This document shows positions 1-5,203 of a stretch of DNA of 5,203 nucleotides, piece by piece. The position numbers were made by a program, and so were the translations under genes. Below the pieces are notes generated by a model, which saw nothing but the letters and a program-made list of their open reading frames with translations, was not told where the DNA came from and did not search any database. Within the stretch, counting starts at the first letter, position 1, and each line of letters begins with the position of its first letter. This DNA is from Clostridia bacterium (GTDB lineage Bacteria; Bacillota; Clostridia; Oscillospirales; CAG-272). The stretch is taken from the NCBI GenBank assembly GCA_017960705.1, contig JAGCYR010000205.1, positions 1 to 5,203 on the forward strand, read 5' to 3'.

Positions 1-1038
1 AGTGATCGGGCGCCCGGTTTTAAAGAAACCGTCGATCGCCTGTTTTGCCGCTTCTGCGTTTTCATCGCCGTACGCCACCGCGAGCCGGACCGCGTCGCGG
101 GCGGTGTCCGCGCCGTATTTAATAAGAAATGTCGCCGCTGCGGCAAGGTCGGTCGGCAGTCCGTCCGCGTACGCTCCGACGGCAAGAGACGCGCGTTTTT
201 CGCTTCTTCTGTCGGTTTTGAGCGTGCGGAACAGAGCGGCGACCCCGTCTTCCCCGAGAGAACGACCGAGGGCGGCGAGCGCGAGGACCGGATCGGACGA
301 AAGTTTCGACGCGGCTTTCGCCGAGGCGTTCCAACTCTCCCCGATCGGGGCAAGGGCGGGAACGGCGGCAACCAACGCGTCGCGGTAGGTAAGCAGAACG
401 CCCTCGGACGATCCGCCGGACAGCAGTTTCAGCAGTTCCTCCCGGATCCGTTCGGGCGAAACGCGGGAAACGGTCGGGGCAAGATCGCGAAGAGCGGCGG
501 CGGTCGCCGGCTCGATCGCAAAGCCGAGGGTCGACGAGAAGCGGAGCGCCCGCAGGATGCGGAGAGAGTCCTCGGAAAACCTGCGTTCGGGTCCCCCGAC
601 CGCGCGGATGATCTTTGCGTCAAGATCGGCTTGTCCCCCGAAAGGATCGATCAGTCCTTCCGCGGGCGAGTACGCCATCGCGTTGACCGTGAAGTCGCGG
701 CGGGCAAGGTCAAGTTCGAGCGAGGGGGTGAAGATCACGGCGTCGGGGTGTCTGCCGTCCGAATAGTCGCCGTCGATCCGGTAGGTCGTCACCTCGTAGG
801 GCGCGCCGTCGGAGAGCACCGTCAGGGTGCCGTGGGCGATCCCGGTCCCGATCACGCGATAATCCTTGAAAACCGTCTTCATCTCGTCGGGGGAGGCGGA
901 GGTGGTCAGGTCGTAATCGTGGGGTTCGACGCCGCGGCAGAGGTCGCGGACGCATCCGCCGACAAGATAGGAGGGATAGCCGCACGCCGCCAGCCGTTCC
1001 ATTACGGCAAGGCAGCCCTCGGGGATCGAAAAGTCCAT
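1..1038 (-). CDS. cca: CCA tRNA nucleotidyltransferase (class II), 3'-truncated by window edge
   Basis: Adds or repairs the CCA end of tRNAs in the cytoplasm using CTP and ATP without a nucleic-acid template. Seen from residue 1: the nucleotidyltransferase signature GGCVRD at 27-32, the metal-binding pair D41/D43 in HDYDLTT (40-46), the G-IAHGTLTV strand near 66-74, the YSDGRHPD segment at 92-99, and RRDFTVNAMAY at 113-123. DPFGG follows near 131-135. The base-recognition motif EDxxR is E156-D157-x-x-R160, followed by the RILRALRF helix. A helical region continues to residue 346 at the window edge, where TGRPIT looks like the start of the conserved C-terminal segment. Family members are usually about 400-450 residues, so roughly 50-100 are missing here. 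No HD domain is seen in the visible part. The ATG at 1036-1038 follows a good ribosome binding site. A plain poly(A) polymerase is the alternative; in this lineage the CCA-adding role is more likely. Confidence 0.93.
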   Translation of the reverse strand, partial: MDFSIPEGCLAVMERLAACGYPSYLVGGCVRDLCRGVEPHDYDLTTSASPDEMKTVFKDYRVIGTGIAHGTLTVLSDGAPYEVTTYRIDGDYSDGRHPDAVIFTPSLELDLARRDFTVNAMAYSPAEGLIDPFGGQADLDAKIIRAVGGPERRFSEDSLRILRALRFSSTLGFAIEPATAAALRDLAPTVSRVSPERIREELLKLLSGGSSEGVLLTYRDALVAAVPALAPIGESWNASAKAASKLSSDPVLALAALGRSLGEDGVAALFRTLKTDRRSEKRASLAVGAYADGLPTDLAAAATFLIKYGADTARDAVRLAVAYGDENAEAAKQAIDGFFKTGRPIT

Positions 1039-1045
1039 CGGTTCC

Positions 1046-1055
1046 CTCTCCTTTC
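1046..1055 (-). promoter_or_regulatory. Ribosome binding site of cca
   Basis: Read on the minus strand this is GAAAGGAGAG, a close match to the anti-Shine-Dalgarno complement. It ends 7 bases before the ATG at 1038-1036. It supports that ATG over the internal methionine at codon 13. Confidence 0.8.
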
Positions 1056-1067
1056 GGCGTTTTTTAC

Positions 1068-1096
1068 AGTATAGCACACAACGCGCCGCTTTTCAA
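1068..1096 (-). promoter_or_regulatory. Sigma-A-type promoter for cca (extended -10)
   Basis: On the minus strand a -35 box TTGAAA (1096-1091) is followed by a 17-base spacer and a -10 box TATACT (1073-1068). TGC directly precedes the -10 box and makes an extended -10 element. A run of seven A residues lies just upstream of the -35 box, like an UP element. The predicted start is near 1061, giving a leader of about 23 bases to the ATG. Confidence 0.82.
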
Positions 1097-1146
1097 GTTT
1101 TTTTCGCGGGGCGCGGCGGCTTTTTTCGCTTTTTTCAAAGAAAATA

Positions 1147-1175
1147 TTGCGAAACGGGACGCGGTATGCTATACT
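1147..1175 (+). promoter_or_regulatory. Sigma-A-type promoter for the malic enzyme gene (extended -10)
   Basis: A -35 box TTGCGA (1147-1152), a 17-base spacer and a -10 box TATACT (1170-1175) are preceded by TGC (1167-1169), an extended -10. T- and A-rich tracts at 1121-1146 sit directly upstream, in UP-element position. The predicted start is near 1182, giving a leader of about 22 bases. The -10 region is the same as that of the divergent cca promoter. Confidence 0.82.
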
Positions 1176-1191
1176 GTTCCAAGAAAAATAC

Positions 1192-1199
1192 CGGAGGGG
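1192..1199 (+). promoter_or_regulatory. Ribosome binding site of the malic enzyme gene
   Basis: CGGAGGGG lies with GGAGG at 1193-1197, 6 bases before the ATG at 1204. The same frame is open upstream to a TTG at 1147. That TTG sits on the -35 box and has no ribosome binding site, so 1204 is the start. Confidence 0.85.
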
Positions 1200-1203
1200 C
1201 GTT

Positions 1204-2376
1204 ATGACCATCAGAGAGGAATCGCTGGAAGCGCACAAAAAATGGGGGGGCAAGATCGAGGTGATCTCGCGCGTTGAGATCAACGACCGGCACGACCTTT
1301 CGGTCGCGTACACGCCCGGCGTGGCGGAACCCTGTCTCGCTATCGAGAAGGATCCCGAACTCTCCTATTCCCTGACCCGCCGCTCGAACCTGGTGGCGGT
1401 CATCACCGACGGGACCGCGGTGCTCGGGCTCGGCGACATCGGACCCGAAGCCGGGATGCCGGTCATGGAGGGAAAATGCGCCCTGTTCAAATCGTTTGCC
1501 GACGTCGACGCCTTCCCGATCTGCGTCAAGACCAAGGACGTCGACGAGCTGGTGAAGACCATCTACCATATCTCGGGCTCGTTCGGCGGGATCAACCTCG
1601 AAGACATTTCTGCACCCCGCTGTTTTGAGGTCGAACGGAGACTGCAGGAAATCTGCGATATCCCTGTCTTTCACGACGACCAGCACGGGACGGCGGTCGT
1701 GGTCGGCGCGGCGCTGCTCAACGCTCTGAAAGTGGTGAAGAAACCGATCGGAGAGGTCAGATGCGTCATCAACGGCGCGGGCTCCGCCGGGATCGCGATC
1801 GGACGGCATCTGCTCCGGCTCGGGCTCGGGGAACTGGTCATGGTCGACCGCGCGGGCATCGTCGAGAAGAGCGAGCCGTGGATCAACCCGGCGCAGAAAG
1901 AGATGGCGGAGATCACAAACCCGCGGGGACTCCGCGGAACGCTTGCCGACGCCGTCGCGGGCGCAGACGTCCTGATCGGCGTGTCCGCCCCAGGCGTCGT
2001 CACCCCCGAAATGATCGGCTCGATGGCGAAGGATCCGATCGTCTTCCCGATGGCGAACCCGACCCCCGAGATCATGCCCGACGAAGCTCTCGCGGCAGGA
2101 GCGCGGATCGTCGGTACCGGGCGCAGCGACTTCCCCAACCAGATCAACAACGTGCTCGCCTTCCCCGGCATCTTCCGCGGCGCGCTCGACTGCCGCGCGT
2201 CAAAGATCAACGAGGAGATGAAGACCGCCGCGTCGTTCGCGATCGCCTCCCTGATCCCCGAAAACGAGCTGTCCGAGACCAACATCATCCCGTCCGCGCT
2301 CGATAAGAGGGTCGCCCGCGCCGTCGCGGACGCCGTGATCGAAGCGGCGAAAAAGACGGGGGTTTCACGGCTGTAA
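1204..2376 (+). CDS. NAD(P)-dependent malic enzyme, short bacterial form
   Basis: Oxidatively decarboxylates L-malate to pyruvate and CO2, reducing NAD+ or NADP+, in the cytoplasm. It is 390 residues, the usual length of the short Bacillus/Clostridium type without a C-terminal phosphotransacetylase-like domain. The N-terminal malic domain carries YTPGVAEPC with catalytic Tyr36, VITDGTAVLGLGDIGP (66-81), and MEGKCALFK with catalytic Lys91. GGINLEDI holds the metal ligands Glu133/Asp134, and FHDDQHGTA holds Asp159. The NAD-binding domain has the dinucleotide loop GAGSAG (191-196), an acidic residue (Asp215) at the end of the second strand that favours NAD+ by family rules, MANPTPE (283-289) and QINNVLAFPGIFRGALD (313-329) with Asn315. 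It appears monocistronic: it has its own promoter, a divergent cca upstream, and a convergent murC downstream that overlaps it by 12 bases. Cofactor preference is inference only. Confidence 0.95.
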   Translation: MTIREESLEAHKKWGGKIEVISRVEINDRHDLSVAYTPGVAEPCLAIEKDPELSYSLTRRSNLVAVITDGTAVLGLGDIGPEAGMPVMEGKCALFKSFADVDAFPICVKTKDVDELVKTIYHISGSFGGINLEDISAPRCFEVERRLQEICDIPVFHDDQHGTAVVVGAALLNALKVVKKPIGEVRCVINGAGSAGIAIGRHLLRLGLGELVMVDRAGIVEKSEPWINPAQKEMAEITNPRGLRGTLADAVAGADVLIGVSAPGVVTPEMIGSMAKDPIVFPMANPTPEIMPDEALAAGARIVGTGRSDFPNQINNVLAFPGIFRGALDCRASKINEEMKTAASFAIASLIPENELSETNIIPSALDKRVARAVADAVIEAAKKTGVSRL

Positions 2377-3741
2377 GCCCGAAGATCCCAAAAAATCGAA
2401 TACTTTATACGCATTGCCCGCCCCCATCACGACCATCACGTCGCCGGGACGGGCGGCTTTTTTCATTCCATCAGCCGCCTCCGCAAAGCCGCCGACCGCG
2501 TCCGCCTTTTTCCCGATCGCCCGCGCAAGAGTTTCGTTTGTGACGCCGAGATCGTCGGTCTCCCGCGCCGGGAAGATCGGCAGGACGAGGACCCGGTCCG
2601 CCGGACGGAGCGCCGCGGCGAACCCGGCGAGGTCGGCTTTCGTCCTCGAATAGGTGTGCGACTGGAACGCGACGGTGAGCGTTCCCCGGCAGAGGGTGCG
2701 CAGGGCGGAGAGCGACGCCGCGATCTCGCTCGGGTGGTGAGCGTAATCGTCGTACCAGAACGCGCCGCCCCATCTCCCGCGCAGGGTCAGACGGCGGTCG
2801 GGGAGGGAAAAATCGCGGAGCGACGCCGCGGAAAGCGGGAGCGGCACCCCGACGGAGTACGCCGTTAGGCACGCTGCAAGGGCGTTATCGAGATTGTGCC
2901 GCCCCGGGGCGGGAAGCGACAGTTCGCCCGCGGGTTCCCCCCGAAAAACCAGTTTCGCCGCCGTTCCCTCCGTCGTCTCACGGATCGTGCGGGCGAAGAG
3001 ATCGGCGCCGGGGTCGGACGTCGAGAAGGTCAGCGTGTTCCTCTCCCCGGCAAGCGCGGAAAAATTCGGCGGTACGATCCGGATTCCGGCTTTTGCAAGG
3101 TACTTTTCCGCCGAGCGGGAAAGAGAGGCGAAGTCGGGGAAATAGTCGACGTGGTCGAGTTCCAGGTTGTTTAACAGCGCGTGGGTCGGCGAAAACGAAA
3201 GGAACGAGTCGGTGTATTCGCACGCCTCGACGAGAAATACGCCCCCCGTTCCGACCCGGAAAGTGACGCCGTCCGTAAGCGTTCCGCCCGAGACCGTCGT
3301 GGGGGAAAGCCCCGCGGCGGTAAAGATCCGGTCGAGCATCGCGGTCACCGTGGTCTTCCCGTGGCTGCCCGCGACGGTCACGCGGATCGGGCTGTCGCGC
3401 ATCAAATATGACAGGAAGTCCGAGCGCGAGATCACGGGAACGCCGCGTTTTTGCGCCCGAATCAGCGACGGATGGTCTGGCGCGACCGCGGCGGTATAGA
3501 TCACGGCGGAAACCGCGTCGGGAAGATCGCGCCCCTCGGGGTAAACGGCGATCCCCGCGTCCGCAAAATCGTCCCGCGCTTCTTCCCGCCTGTCCTCCCC
3601 CGCGACCGCAAAGCCCCGCAATACGGCAAGCTTCGCAAGCGGCGCCATCCCGACGCCCCCGATCCCGACGAACCAGAGAAACGCCCCGGGGAAAAGCAGC
3701 TTCGCCGTCCCCTCCCCGCCGCGCAAAGTGTTCTTCGTCAA
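2365..3741 (-). CDS. murC: UDP-N-acetylmuramate--L-alanine ligase
   Basis: ATP-dependent cytoplasmic ligase that adds L-Ala to UDP-MurNAc, the first peptide step of peptidoglycan synthesis. Numbered from the longest frame (ATG at 3825): nucleotide-sugar-binding loop GIGGVGM (54-60), ATP P-loop AGSHGKTT (152-159), EACEY (200-204), ELDHVDYF (222-229), PGRHNLDNALAA (307-318), DDYAHHPSE (359-367) typical of MurC, and FQSHTYSRT (387-395). The C terminus ends in MGAGNAYKVFDFL. All three Mur-ligase domains are present with no frameshift. I chose TTG at 3741 (458 residues): it follows a near-perfect Shine-Dalgarno sequence. The ATG at 3825 has none, and the 28 codons after it are AT-richer than the rest of the gene and lie upstream of the usual family N terminus. 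Mpl, the related tripeptide ligase, is less likely given EACEY and HTYSRT. The gene overlaps the malic enzyme tail by 12 bases. Confidence 0.93.
   Translation of the reverse strand: MTKNTLRGGEGTAKLLFPGAFLWFVGIGGVGMAPLAKLAVLRGFAVAGEDRREEARDDFADAGIAVYPEGRDLPDAVSAVIYTAAVAPDHPSLIRAQKRGVPVISRSDFLSYLMRDSPIRVTVAGSHGKTTVTAMLDRIFTAAGLSPTTVSGGTLTDGVTFRVGTGGVFLVEACEYTDSFLSFSPTHALLNNLELDHVDYFPDFASLSRSAEKYLAKAGIRIVPPNFSALAGERNTLTFSTSDPGADLFARTIRETTEGTAAKLVFRGEPAGELSLPAPGRHNLDNALAACLTAYSVGVPLPLSAASLRDFSLPDRRLTLRGRWGGAFWYDDYAHHPSEIAASLSALRTLCRGTLTVAFQSHTYSRTKADLAGFAAALRPADRVLVLPIFPARETDDLGVTNETLARAIGKKADAVGGFAEAADGMKKAARPGDVMVVMGAGNAYKVFDFLGSSGLQP
2440..2463 (+). terminator. Possible intrinsic terminator for the malic enzyme transcript, inside antisense of murC
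   Basis: GTCGCC (2440-2445) can pair with GGCGGC (2452-2457) through one G-T wobble, with a six-base loop, and is followed directly by six T residues (2458-2463). It lies 64-87 bases beyond the malic enzyme stop. On the other strand the same bases encode the Lys-Lys-Ala-Ala-Arg-Pro-Gly-Asp stretch near the MurC C terminus, so coding constraint alone could have produced it. No better hairpin is seen nearer the stop. Confidence 0.45.
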
Positions 3742-3742
3742 A

Positions 3743-3754
3743 CCGATCACCCCC
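3743..3754 (-). promoter_or_regulatory. Extended Shine-Dalgarno sequence that points to a TTG start for murC
   Basis: On the minus strand this reads GGGGGTGATCGG. That differs at one base from GGAGGTGATC, the full complement of the usual bacterial 16S rRNA 3' end. The G run ends 8 bases before TTG (3741-3739). In-frame GTG codons at 3756 and 3750 fall within or at the edge of this site and have no such site of their own; the ATG at 3825 follows only A-rich sequence. Confidence 0.6.
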
Positions 3755-3844
3755 ACGCAGGATATGCGGATAAACGCGCTTTTGCTATTCAAATCGCTGA
3801 TATTTCTTTCACGAAACTCAACCATTTTTTAAGTTTTTGCGCAT

Positions 3845-3873
3845 ATTATTAACACTCTATTCATAGTTCGCAC
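3845..3873 (-). promoter_or_regulatory. Weak candidate promoter for murC
   Basis: On the minus strand GTGCGA (3873-3868), a 17-base spacer and AATAAT (3850-3845) form a poor -35 with a fair -10. Transcription would start near 3838, leaving about 97 bases of leader before the TTG at 3741. It is the best-spaced pair I found in this AT-rich gap, but the match is weak. Confidence 0.25.
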
Positions 3874-3896
3874 ATCATTCGTTCTTTAATTTCCAG

Positions 3897-3902
3897 TATA
3901 AT
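3897..3902 (+). promoter_or_regulatory. Perfect -10 box upstream of spoVG
   Basis: TATAAT matches the sigma-A -10 consensus exactly. No convincing -35 lies 16-18 bases upstream; TCATTC at 3875-3880 is the nearest, with a 16-base gap. No extended -10 TG is present. This suggests either an activator-dependent promoter or another sigma factor. The sigma-H elements known for Bacillus spoVG (AGGA-type -35, GAAT -10) are not apparent. The predicted start near 3909 gives a leader of about 85 bases. Confidence 0.45.
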
Positions 3903-3957
3903 GAAATTGACTGTATGAGTTTGACATCTGGGAGGAATACTGAAACAAGTAATCCCC

Positions 3958-3973
3958 CCCGCGAACGCGCGGG
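3958..3973 (+). promoter_or_regulatory. GC hairpin in the spoVG leader
   Basis: CCCGCG (3958-3963) pairs perfectly with CGCGGG (3968-3973) around an AACG tetraloop. It sits 3 bases before the spoVG ribosome binding site and has no T run, so it is not a terminator. It could influence translation or mRNA stability. Confidence 0.45.
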
Positions 3974-3976
3974 TGA

Positions 3977-3985
3977 AAAGAGGTC
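3977..3985 (+). promoter_or_regulatory. Ribosome binding site of spoVG
   Basis: AAAGAGGTC gives a moderate Shine-Dalgarno match, 8-10 bases before the ATG at 3994. It lies downstream of the in-frame GTG at 3973 and therefore favours the ATG. Confidence 0.6.
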
Positions 3986-3993
3986 AAGTTTCC

Positions 3994-4314
3994 ATGCAGA
4001 TCACCGATATCAAGATCAGAAAACTCTTTTCCGACGGGCCGATGAAAGCGATCGTTTCTGTCACCTTTGACAACGCCTTGGCGGTCCACGACATCAAGGT
4101 CATCTACGCCCACGACCGCACCTTTATCGTGATGCCCTCGCGGAAGAATCCCGACGGTACCTACCGCGACATCGTCCACCCCATCAACGCGGCTTTCCGT
4201 GCGTCGCTTGAAAACGCGGTGCTCGACGCCTACCGCGCGGCGGAGATCGAGGCGAAGGAGAACGCGGAGAACGGAACCGACGCCGAAGTTGAGGAAGCGC
4301 CCGTCTTCAGCTGA
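3994..4314 (+). CDS. spoVG: SpoVG family nucleic-acid-binding regulator
   Basis: A small site-specific DNA/RNA-binding regulator; in Bacillus it affects asymmetric septation, and in other Firmicutes envelope and virulence traits. The product is 106 residues. MQITDIKIRKL at the N terminus matches the family start, which supports ATG 3994 over the in-frame GTG at 3973. The conserved core is present: KAIVSVTFDNALAVHDIKVI (18-37), FIVMPSRK (44-51), YRDIVHPIN (57-65), and the following helix RASLENAVLDAY (69-80). Residues 84-102 form a variable acidic, Glu/Ala-rich tail, common in the family. It is divergent from murC, has a leader of about 85 bases with a hairpin, and ends in a strong terminator. 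The glmU gene often next to spoVG elsewhere is absent here, so it appears monocistronic. The function in this organism is inferred; the family call is firm. Confidence 0.95.
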   Translation: MQITDIKIRKLFSDGPMKAIVSVTFDNALAVHDIKVIYAHDRTFIVMPSRKNPDGTYRDIVHPINAAFRASLENAVLDAYRAAEIEAKENAENGTDAEVEEAPVFS

Positions 4315-4343
4315 CCCGACGGAACTGCGATACGACAAATCAA

Positions 4344-4378
4344 AAAGGGATCCGAAAACCCGGATCCCTTTGTTTTTT
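4344..4378. terminator. Bidirectional intrinsic terminator between spoVG and the hydrolase gene
   Basis: An 11-bp perfect stem, AAAGGGATCCG (4344-4354) with CGGATCCCTTT (4361-4371), has a six-base loop. On the plus strand it is followed by G and six T residues (4373-4378). On the minus strand the stem runs into five T residues (complement of 4342-4346). It lies 30 bases after the spoVG stop and about 50 bases after the convergent hydrolase stop, so it can end both transcripts. Confidence 0.9.
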
Positions 4379-4420
4379 GTGGAAACGCCGAACGGACGGC
4401 GGTGTTCCCCGCGGGGACGT

Positions 4421-5203
4421 TTACGCCTCGTCCCCTTCGGGGGCTTTTTTCTTTTTTTCTTTGCGTTTGGGCTTTGCGGGGGTCTCTTCCGCGGGGGCGG
4501 GCGCGGCGAGCGTTTCCTCGGCGGGGGGTGCGTCCTCCACGACGGGAACCGGCGCCGGGGCGCGTTCGTCGCAGTAGGCGAAGAAATCGAGCACTTCTTT
4601 TTCGTAGCGCTCGCGTTCGACGAGGTAGCTCATCCCGTGGTCTGCGCCCGGAACGATCAGGAGCCGTTTTTCGGACGCGCAGGCGAGATAGTTCTTGTAG
4701 GTCATCCACACGGGGACGAACTTATCCGCCGCGCCGTGCACGAAGAGGACCGGCACGCGGCAGCACTTCAGGGCGTCCTCCGCGGAATAGCGGCTGTCGG
4801 AATTGTTCAACTTGCGGCGGCAGATATCGCTTGCGACCCGAGCGCGGAACCCGGTGAACGGAAGATGCAGATTCTTTTCGGTCACGTATTTCCAGATGGC
4901 GTAAGGGGAGGTGAACCCGCAGTCGGCGAGAATGCCGTGGACGCAATCGGGGAGGTTGAGCCCCGACGCCATCAGCACGGTCGCCGCGCCCATCGAGATC
5001 CCGCAGAGGTAGAGCGGGGTCACGAGGTCGTCGCAGCTCGTCAGATAGTTCACCCAGCTCAGGCAGTCGAAGCGTTCGAGCAGACCGAAGCCCATATAGT
5101 CCCCGCTGCTCGCGTTCTGCCCTCTCTGCTCGACGAACAGGACGTTGCACCGGTTGGCAAACCAGAAACCGTAGATCATCGCGAAATCGCGCGACCAGGC
5201 GGA
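4421..5203 (-). CDS. Alpha/beta hydrolase with charged C-terminal tail, 5'-truncated by window edge
   Basis: A serine hydrolase of the alpha/beta fold; substrate unknown. The frame is open to position 5203, so the visible 260 residues lack the true start; the ATG at 5179 is internal to the fold. Numbering from the edge: VLFVEQRGQNASSGDY (21-36) is the usual strand and loop after the oxyanion region. The nucleophile elbow is GISMGAA with Ser70. GILADCGFTSPY (90-101) follows. VPVLFVHGAADKFVP (150-164) carries the acid Asp160, and PGADHGMSY (185-193) carries His189, so the triad looks complete. Residues about 213-260 are a low-complexity tail of Pro/Ala/Glu repeats ending in KPKRKEKKKK, probably disordered. 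The fold resembles uncharacterised Firmicutes hydrolases such as Bacillus YqkD, which often have an N-terminal membrane anchor; that part is off the window. It is convergent with spoVG across a shared terminator. Confidence 0.88.
   Translation of the reverse strand, partial: SAWSRDFAMIYGFWFANRCNVLFVEQRGQNASSGDYMGFGLLERFDCLSWVNYLTSCDDLVTPLYLCGISMGAATVLMASGLNLPDCVHGILADCGFTSPYAIWKYVTEKNLHLPFTGFRARVASDICRRKLNNSDSRYSAEDALKCCRVPVLFVHGAADKFVPVWMTYKNYLACASEKRLLIVPGADHGMSYLVERERYEKEVLDFFAYCDERAPAPVPVVEDAPPAEETLAAPAPAEETPAKPKRKEKKKKAPEGDEA

Noticed and set aside
1121..1146. T tracts between the divergent promoters as a terminator
   Set aside because: No gene ends here and no stable stem precedes the T runs. 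They sit in UP-element position for the adjacent promoter.
2350..2385. Possible minus-strand terminator for murC (five T residues opposite 2350-2354)
   Set aside because: Only 4-bp stems such as GGCT/AGCC can be drawn, and they are not next to the T run.
1671..2414. 247-codon open frame on the minus strand opposite the malic enzyme
   Set aside because: GC-rich third positions produce long antisense frames. The product is a low-information Ser/Ala/Pro/Thr mix, while the plus strand encodes a fully conserved enzyme.
3973..3993. GTG at 3973 as the spoVG start
   Set aside because: It lies at the hairpin base, has no ribosome binding site, and adds seven residues before the usual family N terminus.
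3915..4000. Small open frame from ATG 3915 in the spoVG leader, out of frame with spoVG
   Set aside because: The good Shine-Dalgarno lies after this ATG, not before it, the frame runs into spoVG, and the peptide has no leader-peptide character such as repeated codons.
3886..4338. 150-codon open frame on the minus strand opposite spoVG
   Set aside because: It is the shadow of the conserved SpoVG gene, runs across its promoter and leader, has no recognisable domain and no ribosome binding site.
4386..4417. 5-bp hairpin CGCCG/CGGCG (4386-4401) and a 12-bp palindrome TCCCCGCGGGGA (4406-4417) after the hydrolase stop
   Set aside because: The hairpin has only three T residues after it on the minus strand and the palindrome has no loop. 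In GC-rich sequence both are likely chance, and the strong terminator at 4344-4378 already serves this end.

Overview
The window is a stretch of ordinary bacterial chromosome. It is GC-rich with strongly G/C-ending codons, except in two short AT-richer control regions. Gene content points to a high-GC member of the Firmicutes, probably an uncultured clostridial lineage. The reasons are a SpoVG gene, a MurC with the EACEY signature seen in Bacillus-type enzymes, a CCA-adding enzyme that runs from its polymerase core into the C-terminal region with no HD domain in the visible part, and strong GGAGG-type ribosome binding sites. This is inference from protein style; nothing here fixes the genus.

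Layout, left to right. Positions 1-1038 (minus) hold the first 346 codons of a tRNA CCA-adding enzyme that runs off the left edge. Positions 1039-1203 are a divergent promoter region with two near-consensus, back-to-back sigma-A-type promoters that share an 11-bp inverted sequence. Positions 1204-2376 (plus) encode a complete 390-residue malic enzyme. Its last 12 bases overlap, tail to tail, the end of murC (2365-3741, minus), and a terminator-like hairpin for the malic enzyme transcript lies inside the antisense of murC. Positions 3742-3993 are an AT-richer control region between the divergent murC and spoVG genes. Positions 3994-4314 (plus) encode SpoVG, followed by a strong bidirectional terminator at 4344-4378. 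Positions 4421-5203 (minus) hold the C-terminal part of an alpha/beta hydrolase with a charged, low-complexity tail; its start lies beyond the right edge.

The genes serve separate housekeeping functions: tRNA 3'-end maturation, C4/C3 carbon metabolism, the first amino-acid addition in peptidoglycan precursor synthesis, and nucleic-acid-binding regulation of development or the cell envelope. The only suggestive link is murC beside spoVG, which I recall from memory as being near each other in several clostridia. I see no mobile element, CRISPR array, RNA gene, phage gene or defence system, and nothing that amounts to a new system. The points worth a second look are fine-scale: start-site choice, overlapping signals, leader structures and the hydrolase tail.
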